Made by a program: the position numbers and the translations under genes
Shown: in pieces, positions 44,573-52,463 of the stretch
Layout of the letters: every line of letters begins with the position of its first letter
How positions within the stretch are numbered: position 1 is the stretch's first letter
Assembly: GCA_965246915.1 (NCBI GenBank)
Contig: CBDFGB010000029.1
Coordinates: forward strand, 161,982-225,981
Direction of reading: 5' to 3'
DNA from: CAVRQM01 sp965246915
GTDB lineage: Bacteria > Pseudomonadota > Alphaproteobacteria > Acetobacterales > Acetobacteraceae
Length of the DNA stretch: 64,000 nucleotides
Notes under the pieces: generated by a model
What the model saw: the letters and a program-made list of their open reading frames with translations, nothing else
The model's database searches: none
What the model was told of the DNA's origin: nothing

Positions 44573-45162
44573 GCCAGACGGCGGCCGACGAAGTCGGCGA
44601 CCATGGCGCGGGCCATGATGCTGTCGGCCTCCTGAAAGTTCGATAGTGCGGCGCGCAGCCAGACGCCGTCGATCAATGCCGCAATCGTCGCCGCCACCCG
44701 CGCCACGTCGGATTCCGGCAGCAGAGGCCGCAGCGCGTGGCGCAGGTTTGAAAGAATGCGACCCTGATAGACCACCTGGACGCGTCGCAACCCATGGACG
44801 TGCGGGACCTGTCCCCAGAATGCGAGCCACGCCGCCGCCGTGCGGCGGTTGAATTCCTCCGAGGCCAGATTGGCGTCTATCACGGCCATCAACCGCTCAT
44901 GCGCGGAAGTCGCGGCGCGCAGTCGTTTCGCGGCGCTCCGGGCGACCCGTCGTGACAGCGCTCGGAATGCGGCGGCCAGCAGCCGATCCTTGTCACCGAA
45001 GTAATGCGCCACGAGGCCCGGTGAGACGCCGGCCCGCGCGCCGATACGTGCCAGGGTCGTGCCGACGTACCCAAACTCCGCCAGCGCGTCGATCGTCGTC
45101 TCGATCAACTGCCACCGCCGATCCTCCGCCTCGACGCGGACCGCTTCGCTTGTCGTCCGCAT
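44569..45162 (-). CDS. betI: Choline-responsive repressor BetI
   Basis: A 197-residue TetR-family regulator. The helix-turn-helix is TTLARIGARAGVSPGLVAHYFGDKDRLL; the ligand domain has RRTAAAWLAFWGQVPHV, which is BetI-like. AAGGAAAA sits about six bases before the ATG at 45162. The upstream in-frame ATG at 45189 lies within the operator palindrome, which also argues for the shorter form. BetI represses bet and choline uptake genes until choline is present. Confidence 0.92.
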   Translation of the reverse strand: MRTTSEAVRVEAEDRRWQLIETTIDALAEFGYVGTTLARIGARAGVSPGLVAHYFGDKDRLLAAAFRALSRRVARSAAKRLRAATSAHERLMAVIDANLASEEFNRRTAAAWLAFWGQVPHVHGLRRVQVVYQGRILSNLRHALRPLLPESDVARVAATIAALIDGVWLRAALSNFQEADSIMARAMVADFVGRRLA

Positions 45163-45180
45163 CGGATTTTCCTTGTGCTG

Positions 45181-45194
45181 ATTGAACATTCAAT
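45181..45194. promoter_or_regulatory. BetI operator
   Basis: Palindrome ATTGAA-CA-TTCAAT, very close to the known BetI site ATTGAACGTTCAAT. It lies 19 bases upstream of betI and about 60 bases upstream of choX, so one site could control both directions. Confidence 0.75.
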
Positions 45195-45252
45195 TAAGGT
45201 TTTATCCGCGTCAAGATATGATGTCGTCGTCCGTAACGAACAGGGGTCTTCC

Positions 45253-46194
45253 ATGTCTTTGAAATCCGCGGCCGCCGCGACGATGTGCGCGGCGCTGTTG
45301 TGTGGTCAGGCCGTCGCCGCCGAGCCTGCCGCCTGCAAGACCGTGAAGCTGTCGGACATCGGCTGGACCGACGTCACCGCCACCACCGCGCTCGCCGGGC
45401 TGCTGCTGGAGGATCTCGGCTACACACCCAAAATCACCGTGCTATCCGTTCCGGTGACATTCGAGTCTATGCGGAACAAGGACATCGACGTTTTTCTCGG
45501 CAACTGGATGCCCTCGATGGAGGCGGATATCAAGCCGTTCCACGACGACAAGTCAGTCGAAACCCTGCGTGCCAATCTGGAAGGGGCCAAGTATACGCTG
45601 GCTGTTCCCGCGTATCTGTATGACCAGGGTCTGCGCGACTTCGCCGACATTCAGAAATTCGCCGGCCCGCTTGGCGCTAAAATCTATGGAATCGAACCGG
45701 GTAACGACGGCAACCGGCACGTCCTCGACCTGATCAAGGCAGGCGAGTTCGGCCTTGGCAAGTTCGAGCTGGTCGAGAGCAGCGAGCAGGGTATGCTGGC
45801 CGAGGTCGAGCGGGCCGTGCGTGACAAGAAACCGATCGTGTTCTTGGGCTGGGAGCCGCATCCAATGAACGGCTTATATCCGATGAAGTACCTGACCGGA
45901 GGCGATAGTAGTTTCGGTCCGAACTACGGTGGGGCCACGGTGTTCACGACGGTGCGCGCTGGCTACGTCAGAGAGTGTCCGAATGTCGGGAAACTGGTCG
46001 CGAACATGACGTTCACGCTGCCCGCTGAAAACCAGATGATGACGTCGATCATGGTCAAGCAGATGGATCCCGAAAAGGCCGTCGCCGCATGGCTCAAGGA
46101 CAATCCGGGCGCGCTGACGACGTGGCTCGACGGCGTCACAACGTTCGACGGCAAGCCGGCGCTCGGCGTGGTGCAGCAAAAGCTCGGGAGCTGA
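45253..46194 (+). CDS. choX: Choline ABC transporter, periplasmic binding protein
   Basis: A 313-residue OpuAC-like protein with signal peptide ending AVAAEPA. VKLSDIGWTDVTATTALAGLLLEDLGY and VFLGNWMPSMEADIKPF (aromatic box residues) and LGWEPHPMN match ChoX of rhizobia, which binds choline with high affinity. ATG at 45253 precedes the leader. First gene of choXWV, divergent from betI across the BetI operator. Confidence 0.92.
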   Translation: MSLKSAAAATMCAALLCGQAVAAEPAACKTVKLSDIGWTDVTATTALAGLLLEDLGYTPKITVLSVPVTFESMRNKDIDVFLGNWMPSMEADIKPFHDDKSVETLRANLEGAKYTLAVPAYLYDQGLRDFADIQKFAGPLGAKIYGIEPGNDGNRHVLDLIKAGEFGLGKFELVESSEQGMLAEVERAVRDKKPIVFLGWEPHPMNGLYPMKYLTGGDSSFGPNYGGATVFTTVRAGYVRECPNVGKLVANMTFTLPAENQMMTSIMVKQMDPEKAVAAWLKDNPGALTTWLDGVTTFDGKPALGVVQQKLGS

Positions 46195-46197
46195 GCG

Positions 46198-47049
46198 ATG
46201 GAGGCGCTCCAGGCGTTGATCACGGATCACAAGATCCCGATTGGCGCCTGGATCGCCTCGTGCATCGAATGGCTCAAGGGCAACGGACGCGGCGTATTCG
46301 ATGCGATATCCGTTTCCATCCGATTTGTGGTCGATGGCACGACCGATCTGCTGACCGCGGTGCCCGCGCCGCTGCTGGTGCTGATCCTGGCGCTTGCGAC
46401 CTATGCGCTGCGACGGTCCTGGGGCCTCGCGATGTTCGTGGGCCTGGCCCTGTTGTTTATCATGAACCAGGGCTATTGGACGGCGACATTGCAAACGCTG
46501 TCGCTGGTGCTCTTTTCCACGCTGACGGCCTGCGTCATCGGCATCCCGCTTGGCATCGCGAGCGCGCACCGGCCTTGGCTGCATCATGCGATGCGGCCAG
46601 TGCTCGATCTGATGCAGACGTTGCCGACCTTCGTCTATCTTATTCCCACTCTGGTGCTGTTCGGGTTGGGCGTCGTGCCCGGCCTCATTTCGACGGTGAT
46701 TTTCGCGCTGCCGGCACCGATCCGCCTGACCCATCTCGGCATCGCCTCGGTGCCGTTGCCGCTGCGCGAGGCGGGCGATGCGTTCGGGGCCACGCGTCTG
46801 CAGCGGCTGTTCAAGATTGAGTTGCCCTGTGCGCGCGCTACAATTATCGCCGGGATCACGCAGTGCATCATGCTGAGCCTGTCGATGGTGGTCATTGCCG
46901 CGTTGGTCGGCGCGGGCGGCCTCGGAGTGCCGGTGGTGCGAGCGCTCAACACGGTACGCGTCGGGATGGGGTTCGAGGCGGGGATCGCGATCGTGCTGCT
47001 GGCCATCGTGCTCGATCGGGTCAGCCGTCCGTCAGAGGTCGCACGTTGA
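46198..47049 (+). CDS. choW: Choline ABC transporter permease
   Basis: A 283-residue ProW-like permease. MNQGYWTATLQTLSLVLFSTL, LDLMQTLPTFVYLIPTLVLFGLG and IIAGITQCIMLSLSMVVIAALVGAGGLG are conserved membrane parts of glycine-betaine/choline permeases. GGGAG precedes the ATG. Stop overlaps choV (TTGA). Confidence 0.94.
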   Translation: MEALQALITDHKIPIGAWIASCIEWLKGNGRGVFDAISVSIRFVVDGTTDLLTAVPAPLLVLILALATYALRRSWGLAMFVGLALLFIMNQGYWTATLQTLSLVLFSTLTACVIGIPLGIASAHRPWLHHAMRPVLDLMQTLPTFVYLIPTLVLFGLGVVPGLISTVIFALPAPIRLTHLGIASVPLPLREAGDAFGATRLQRLFKIELPCARATIIAGITQCIMLSLSMVVIAALVGAGGLGVPVVRALNTVRVGMGFEAGIAIVLLAIVLDRVSRPSEVAR

Positions 47050-48092
47050 CGCCCGCCGTCGCGTTCGAGGATGTCGACATCTTGTTCGGCCCGCGCCGGG
47101 GAATTGCCGATGCGTTGGCGTTGTTGGATGCCGGTGGAAGCCGGGCCGAGATCCAGGCCAAGACCGGGGTTGTGGTCGGCGTCGCTGGCGCGTCGCTCTC
47201 GGTGGCTCCCGGAGAGATCTGCGTGCTGATGGGGCTGTCAGGCTCGGGCAAGTCCACGCTGATGCGCGCGGCCAACGGTCTTGCCTCCGCCACGCGTGGG
47301 CGGGTGTGGGTGGCGGACGGGGCGGATCGGGTCGACGTCGCGGCCTGTACCGCCGCCGCGTTGCGGCGCGTGCGGCGCGAACGGATCGCCATGGTATTCC
47401 AGCAATTCGCCCTGCTGCCCTGGAGGACAGTGCGCGAGAACGTGGCGTTCGGCCTGGAACTGCGCGGCATGGATGCGACGCAACGCCATCGCATCGTCGA
47501 CGAAAAACTGGCCCTGGTCGGGCTCGATCAATGGGCCGACCGATACGCCTCCGAGTTATCGGGGGGCATGCAGCAGCGGGTCGGTCTTGCGCGAGCGTTC
47601 GCGACGGACGCGGACGTGCTGCTGATGGACGAGCCGTTCTCGGCGCTGGATCCGCTCATTCGCGGTAAATTGCAGGACGAGTTGCTGGCGCTGCAAGCGA
47701 CGGTACGCAAAACGATCCTGTTCGTCAGCCACGATCTTGACGAGGCGCTGAAACTCGGAGGCCGCATCGCGATCATGGAGGGCGGGCGGATCGTTCAGCA
47801 GGGTGCGCCCGAGGACATCGTGCTGCGTCCGGCGGACGCGTATGTCGCGGAGTTCGTGCGCCACATGAATCCGCTGGACGCGCTGAAGGGGTCTGCCGTC
47901 ATGCGCGACGGGACGGTTTCGGCCGGCCCGATTCTGCCGGACAGCGCGAGCCTGCGCGAGATCGTCGCGGCGCGGCAATCCAGCGGGCAGCCGGTGCGAT
48001 TGACGCGCGATGGCGCTGTGGTCGGCGTCGTGGGCGACGAGGATATTCTGCGGGCGCTGACCGGGGTGGATCGGGCGCTCGTAACAGTGTGA
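47046..48092 (+). CDS. choV: Choline ABC transporter ATPase
   Basis: A 348-residue ProV-like ATPase. Walker A LMGLSGSGKST, Q-loop MVFQQFALLPWRTV, signature LSGGMQQR, Walker B VLLMDEPFSALDPL and a C-terminal CBS-like region ending GDEDILRALTGVD. The start is a TTG overlapping the choW stop. The N-terminal FEDVDILFGPRRG is typical of choline-type ATPases. Confidence 0.94.
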   Translation: MTPAVAFEDVDILFGPRRGIADALALLDAGGSRAEIQAKTGVVVGVAGASLSVAPGEICVLMGLSGSGKSTLMRAANGLASATRGRVWVADGADRVDVAACTAAALRRVRRERIAMVFQQFALLPWRTVRENVAFGLELRGMDATQRHRIVDEKLALVGLDQWADRYASELSGGMQQRVGLARAFATDADVLLMDEPFSALDPLIRGKLQDELLALQATVRKTILFVSHDLDEALKLGGRIAIMEGGRIVQQGAPEDIVLRPADAYVAEFVRHMNPLDALKGSAVMRDGTVSAGPILPDSASLREIVAARQSSGQPVRLTRDGAVVGVVGDEDILRALTGVDRALVTV

Positions 48093-48120
48093 GCCGTCTG
48101 GGAAGGGGCGGCCGACAGTC

Positions 48121-49902
48121 TCAAGCTCGTCTCAGTCGGCGGCTCAGTTGCGACAGCAACGCCGCTCCCAGCCCATCCGGTCTATCCAACACCACGGAAT
48201 CCGAAAAAATCCGATCGACTGGATGGCCGATCCCGATCGCCGACAGCTCCGTGTCGGCCCCGATGCGCGCCACCACGTCGCGAACGTGTCGCTCGAGATA
48301 CAGCGAATCGTTTGCGTCGAGTGTTGCCCGGTCGCTCGGTGCCCCATCGCTGATGACGACGAGCAACCGCCGCCGCTCCGGCCGCGCGCGCAGCCGTGAC
48401 ACGGCCCAGAGCAGCGCCTCGCCATCGACGTTCTCGCGCAGCAACCCGTCCCGCAGCATGAGCGCGATCGAATTCCGCGCGAGCCGATAGGGTCTCCCGG
48501 CCGGCTTGTAGACGATATGCAGCAGATCACAGATCCGCCCCGGATGCGGCGGCCGGCCGGCCGCCGCCCAGCGTTTCGCCGTCTCGCCGCCCTTCCAGCC
48601 ACGCGTCGTGAATCCCAGGATTTCGACGGGAATGCCGCATCGTTCAAGCGCCTGCGCGGCCAGATCCGCCGCCATCGCGGCCAGCGCGATCGGCCGTCCG
48701 CGCATGGAGCCGGAGTTGTCGATGAGCAACGTCACGACGGTGTCGCGCGAAGGGGCCAGACGCTCCCGCTTGAACGAAAGGGCTGTTCCCGGTGCGGTCA
48801 CGACGCGATCCAGCCGCGACGTGTCGAGCAAACCTTCGTCCTGATCGAAACTCCAAGCGATCGGCCGCTCGGCGAGCAATTGCCGCTGCAGCCGATGCGC
48901 CAGCCGCGCGAGCGCGGTGCGAACCTCCGTCATCGACGCATCGAGTCGCCTCCGCAACGAGAACAGTTCTTCGGCTGACGCCATGTCGCTCGCGTCGATG
49001 GTCAGATCGAATTCGGTGCTGAACCGGCGATATCCTGAGGCGGCCTCGCGCGCCATGCCGGCGTTCTCGGCGCGCCCTGCTTCCTCCTCGCCACCCGCCT
49101 CGTGGCCGTCCGTTTCCTCGCCCGCTATGGCGGGCACCGCCGTCGCAGGTCCGCGCCGTTCCGGCCCAGGCGCGCGATCACTTTCATCCCATTGCATCGC
49201 GGCGAACATGGCGCGGATCGCGTCACTTGCGGCTTCGGCGTAAGCGGTCTGATCCGCGAGATGCGGCCGCAATGAGTCCATTGCCGTCCCGAACCGGGCG
49301 CGCGCAAAACGATGCCACATCTCCATCGCGCCGGAATCCAACAGCGGTTCACCGCGACCCAGCAGCGCGTCGAGCGCAAGCATCGGCAGCGCTTCGACCA
49401 GAGGCACCTGGGCGGCCAGGTGCGAGCGCAGCAGCCCGAGATTTTCGAGCCGCCGCGCCATGCTCGCGCCGAGGTTGCCGAGAATGCCCGGCATGGCGCG
49501 CACGCCCAGCGCCTGCTGTCGCGCCCGCTCCAGCACATCGAACAAAGCTCGCGCACGAATCTCGGACGGGGCCAGGCGCGCATGCAGTGCTGGGTCATGG
49601 TGGCGAAGTCTCAATCCTGCGGCGTCGGACATGCCTCGGCAAACCGCAAAATTCTCGTCAGTCGTGAGCGGTGGCACGACCGGAGTGTCGCCTCGCGCCG
49701 GGGAGCGGGCGATCGCCCGCTGGGTCGCGCCCAACGCACGGCCTCGCTGCACGCGTTGGCGCTCCAGCAGCGCCATGCGTGACCGTTCCGCCGGCGAGGC
49801 GACGCTGTCCGGGTCGGCCCAGAGCGTCAGCCACTCGCCGCCATGCCGCACGACGCCAGAATCGTCGCGCTTGCCGATCGTGCTGCGGACGGGTGTGGCC
49901 AT
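48121..49902 (-). CDS. CobT-like cobaltochelatase subunit / VWA protein
   Basis: A 593-residue protein. The C-terminal third is a von Willebrand A domain with MIDAS DNSGSMRG starting at D395, then GFTTRGWKGG, RICDLLHIVYKPAG and LLVVISDGAPSD, which match aerobic cobaltochelatase subunit CobT. Residues ~235-270 are a Glu/Gly/Ala-rich acidic linker, also usual for CobT. CobT works with CobS and CobN to insert cobalt into hydrogenobyrinic diamide; neither is in the window. The ATG touches the IclR stop (TGATG). It could be the real CobT or a paralog with another chelatase-like role. Confidence 0.85.
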   Translation of the reverse strand: MATPVRSTIGKRDDSGVVRHGGEWLTLWADPDSVASPAERSRMALLERQRVQRGRALGATQRAIARSPARGDTPVVPPLTTDENFAVCRGMSDAAGLRLRHHDPALHARLAPSEIRARALFDVLERARQQALGVRAMPGILGNLGASMARRLENLGLLRSHLAAQVPLVEALPMLALDALLGRGEPLLDSGAMEMWHRFARARFGTAMDSLRPHLADQTAYAEAASDAIRAMFAAMQWDESDRAPGPERRGPATAVPAIAGEETDGHEAGGEEEAGRAENAGMAREAASGYRRFSTEFDLTIDASDMASAEELFSLRRRLDASMTEVRTALARLAHRLQRQLLAERPIAWSFDQDEGLLDTSRLDRVVTAPGTALSFKRERLAPSRDTVVTLLIDNSGSMRGRPIALAAMAADLAAQALERCGIPVEILGFTTRGWKGGETAKRWAAAGRPPHPGRICDLLHIVYKPAGRPYRLARNSIALMLRDGLLRENVDGEALLWAVSRLRARPERRRLLVVISDGAPSDRATLDANDSLYLERHVRDVVARIGADTELSAIGIGHPVDRIFSDSVVLDRPDGLGAALLSQLSRRLRRA

Positions 49903-50678
49903 CAGCCCACCAAAGCGTGGGCGATCTCGCTCGCCGCGCGCTGCAGCACCGGGAGGTAGTCGCCTTGCATGCGCTCGACCGACACGCGGTTGGCATGCGC
50001 GCTCACGTTCATCGCCGCGACCACGCGGCCACTCTTGCCCCGCAGCGGCACGGCGATGGAGCGCAGGCCCTCCTCCAGCTCCTGGTCGACCAACGACCAA
50101 CCCTGCTGGCGGACTTCGCACAGGATCTCCCAGAGGCGAGCGCGGTCGGTCACTGTGCACGCGGTGTAGCCGCGGTGCGGGCAGGTCATCACACGCTCGC
50201 GCGCCTTGTCCGGCGGCAGGCAGGAAAGCAGGACGCGACCGAGCGCTGTCGCCACCGCCGGCAGCCTCGCCCCGAGGTTCAGCGACACCGACATGACCCG
50301 CCGCGTCGGCACGCGCGCCACATAGACGATCTCGCAGCCTTCGATCACGCATGCGGAACAGCTCTCGTCCAATTCGCTGCTCACCGCCTCCATGTGTGGC
50401 ATCGCCGCGTCCCAGATGTTCACCGACGACAGATACGCGAACCCCAAATCGAGGATGCGCGGCGCCAGACGGAACTTCCGGCCGTCGGTGCACACGTAGC
50501 CCAGCGTTTCCAGCGTCAGCAGGAACCGCCGCGCCGCCGCCCGGCTGAGTTTCGTGCGAGCCGCCACTTCGGTCAGCGTCATCTCGGGGGCGTCGCGCGA
50601 GAAGGCGCGGATGACGTCAAGCCCCCGGGCGAGGGAGTTCACGAAATCGGGGCGGCTCTCGGCTGGCTCGATGGTCAT
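49902..50678 (-). CDS. IclR-family regulator of the hydroquinone operon
   Basis: A 258-residue IclR-family regulator, PcaR/PobR-like. DFVNSLARGLDVIRAFS is the usual start of the winged helix, with LTEVAARTKLSRAAARRFLLTLETLGYV; the effector domain has ALGRVLLSCLPPDKA and AAMNVSAHANRVS. ATG at 50678 begins the similarity; the frame is open to 50768, but that extension would cover the promoter and operator. Divergent from the hapC-like gene; these regulators commonly control adjacent aromatic catabolism. Confidence 0.88.
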   Translation of the reverse strand: MTIEPAESRPDFVNSLARGLDVIRAFSRDAPEMTLTEVAARTKLSRAAARRFLLTLETLGYVCTDGRKFRLAPRILDLGFAYLSSVNIWDAAMPHMEAVSSELDESCSACVIEGCEIVYVARVPTRRVMSVSLNLGARLPAVATALGRVLLSCLPPDKARERVMTCPHRGYTACTVTDRARLWEILCEVRQQGWSLVDQELEEGLRSIAVPLRGKSGRVVAAMNVSAHANRVSVERMQGDYLPVLQRAASEIAHALVG

Positions 50679-50712
50679 GTGCGCATGGCGGACGTTCCGT
50701 GCGAAACTGCGC

Positions 50713-50741
50713 TTGACTCGCCGGCGTGGCAAGGCTTCAAT
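50713..50741 (+). promoter_or_regulatory. Possible promoter of the hydroquinone operon
   Basis: TTGACT (50713-50718) and TTCAAT (50736-50741) with a 17-base spacer, about 64 bases before the hapC ATG. The -10 is a moderate match. The palindrome at 50760-50776 would fall just after the transcription start. Confidence 0.4.
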
Positions 50742-50759
50742 GTGCGCCAGAAGAACTGA

Positions 50760-50776
50760 AGTTCGCACAGCGAACT
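50760..50776. promoter_or_regulatory. Probable IclR operator
   Basis: Perfect inverted repeat AGTTCGC-ACA-GCGAACT, of the type bound by IclR-family regulators of aromatic catabolism (GTTCG...CGAAC). A weaker copy, GTTCCGTGCGAAAC, lies at 50694-50707. Position between the divergent iclR and hapC genes supports the assignment. Confidence 0.65.
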
Positions 50777-50804
50777 GGCGACGTACCGTCGCAGCGGGGA
50801 GTCC

Positions 50805-51308
50805 ATGCAGGATTACATCACTGAGTTCGGCTCGATCGACAGCTACCGCAAAGGCGGCGTTCAGGTTGTCAACGACGATCCCCGCAACTACGTCTTCTCA
50901 AACGTTTTCGAAGTGGCGGCGATGTCGAAGCCGTGGGAACGCGTGGTCGTCGGCAAGAACTTTGAATACGTCATCGAAGTCATCCGCGCAGACGGGACGT
51001 CGCCCTGGTATACCTGCGCGCATGATGAGTTCGCGCTCAGCATGGACGGACAGGTCGAGGTCCATCTGTTGAAGCTGGATGATCCGGACAGCCATGTCGA
51101 TCCGGAAAGCGAGGGCGCGCATCTGATCGCCGAGGACATGCCGGCGGGGCGTAAGATGGGGCGGCTTGTGCTCGGGCGCGGGCACATGGGAATCCTGCCG
51201 GTCGGTAGCGCATATCGCTTCATGAGCGCGATGCCGTGCGCATTGCTGATCCAAACCATTCTCGGGCCGGTCAGCGTCGAGAAATGGGCGGAGATCTGCC
51301 AGAAGTAA
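50805..51308 (+). CDS. hapC: Hydroquinone 1,2-dioxygenase small subunit
   Basis: A 167-residue cupin-like protein matching the small subunit (HapC/PnpC1 type) of two-component hydroquinone dioxygenases. Recognition rests on its length, its opening YITEFGSIDSYRKGGVQVVNDDPRNYVFSN, and the strict gene order hapC-hapD-hapE-hapF. The enzyme is a non-heme Fe(II) alpha2beta2 dioxygenase opening hydroquinone to 4-hydroxymuconic semialdehyde. GCGGGGAG precedes the ATG. First gene of the operon. Confidence 0.85.
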   Translation: MQDYITEFGSIDSYRKGGVQVVNDDPRNYVFSNVFEVAAMSKPWERVVVGKNFEYVIEVIRADGTSPWYTCAHDEFALSMDGQVEVHLLKLDDPDSHVDPESEGAHLIAEDMPAGRKMGRLVLGRGHMGILPVGSAYRFMSAMPCALLIQTILGPVSVEKWAEICQK

Positions 51309-51327
51309 TCGCGGGGTCCCGAAAGAT

Positions 51328-51395
51328 CGTCATGCCCGGGCTCGACCCGGGGCATCTCACGCCCCGAGATGGCCGGGTCAAGCTCGGCCACGACG
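51328..51395. repeat. Dispersed palindromic repeat between hapC and hapD
   Basis: The 120-base gap holds a long imperfect hairpin: CGTCATGCCCGGGCTCGACC on the left pairs with GGTCAAGCTCGGCCACGACG on the right. This CATGCCCGGG...GGCCATGACG layout is a widespread intergenic repeat in alphaproteobacteria. It lies inside the operon between the two subunits of one enzyme, so an mRNA processing or stability role is possible. Confidence 0.75.
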
Positions 51396-51428
51396 ACATC
51401 ACGATAGTTCGTTAGCAGGAGCAGGCTG

Positions 51429-52463
51429 ATGGCGATGGTCGAGGAAGCGGTCCACGGGACCGTGGTGAACCCCAAGAACCTCCCGATTAACCGCGTGCTC
51501 TCCGCGTTGCCGGCGGACAATTTCACTGGCTATCGGAGTTTCCGGGCCGGCAGCTTCGAGTTCTCGCGTGACGAGTATTTCGCGCACATTCGCACCGAGC
51601 ATATCCGCCACCAGATGCCCGTCGATGCCTTCCTGCGCGCGCTGATGCGCGATGTGGCGTGGGGCTTCTTCTACGGCACGGTGAATTTCGACGGCGTGCT
51701 CGGCACCACCAATTATTACGGCGAGGTCGAGCTGTTTCTCGGCGCGATGAACGAGACGTATACCCGGGCAGGGCGCGACATCACCGAGCGGTTCAAGTCC
51801 GACGAATTGATGGTGATTTTCAAGCAGATGATCGGCGACTGGACCAACCAGGGCTACGATCCGTTCGCCGCCCCCATGGAGACCGGCACGCCCTGGGGGT
51901 CCAAGGATGGCGACAACGATCCTGCTGTGACGCGCAAGCGCGTGACGGCACGGCGCATGGTCGGCCTGCCGGGCGACACGCCGTTGCGCTCCGACGAAAG
52001 CGGCTATCCAATCAACCGCATGTTCGCCGACGTGACGCAGGACCAGCCGACCGTCGAGATCGAGCCCGGGTTCGAGCACGAGGTGGGGGCGTTCAATCTG
52101 TTTGCGTATCTGTCTCGCTCCGATGTGACCTGGAACCCGTCGGTGTGCTCGGTGGTGCGGGAAAGCCTGTTCTGCCCGACGTCGGAGGAATTCACGCTGC
52201 CGGTCGAACATGGCAACGATCGCTGCGAGTGGTTCCTTCAGCTGTCCGACGAGATCGTCTGGAAGACGAAGAACCGCGACACCGGGGCGGATCGCGCCGT
52301 CGTGGTGCAGCGGGCGGGCGACATTTCGTGCATGCCGGCGGACGTGCGACATCAGGGCTTCTCCACAAAGCGGTCGATGCTGCTGGTGTGGGAGAACGGG
52401 TCGCCGAAAATCCCCGACCTCATTCGTGACGGGCTGGCGCCCACGGTCGCGGTCGAATTCTAG
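51429..52463 (+). CDS. hapD: Hydroquinone 1,2-dioxygenase large subunit
   Basis: A 344-residue subunit holding the catalytic iron. EHGNDRCEW (260-268) and ADVRHQGFS (304-312) supply H261, N263, E267 and H308, whose spacing equals the His/Asn/Glu/His ligand set reported for the PnpCD hydroquinone dioxygenase (ligand numbers from memory). GCAGGAG is about nine bases from ATG 51429; ATG 51435 is an alternative. Its TAG overlaps the next GTG. Confidence 0.87.
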   Translation: MAMVEEAVHGTVVNPKNLPINRVLSALPADNFTGYRSFRAGSFEFSRDEYFAHIRTEHIRHQMPVDAFLRALMRDVAWGFFYGTVNFDGVLGTTNYYGEVELFLGAMNETYTRAGRDITERFKSDELMVIFKQMIGDWTNQGYDPFAAPMETGTPWGSKDGDNDPAVTRKRVTARRMVGLPGDTPLRSDESGYPINRMFADVTQDQPTVEIEPGFEHEVGAFNLFAYLSRSDVTWNPSVCSVVRESLFCPTSEEFTLPVEHGNDRCEWFLQLSDEIVWKTKNRDTGADRAVVVQRAGDISCMPADVRHQGFSTKRSMLLVWENGSPKIPDLIRDGLAPTVAVEF

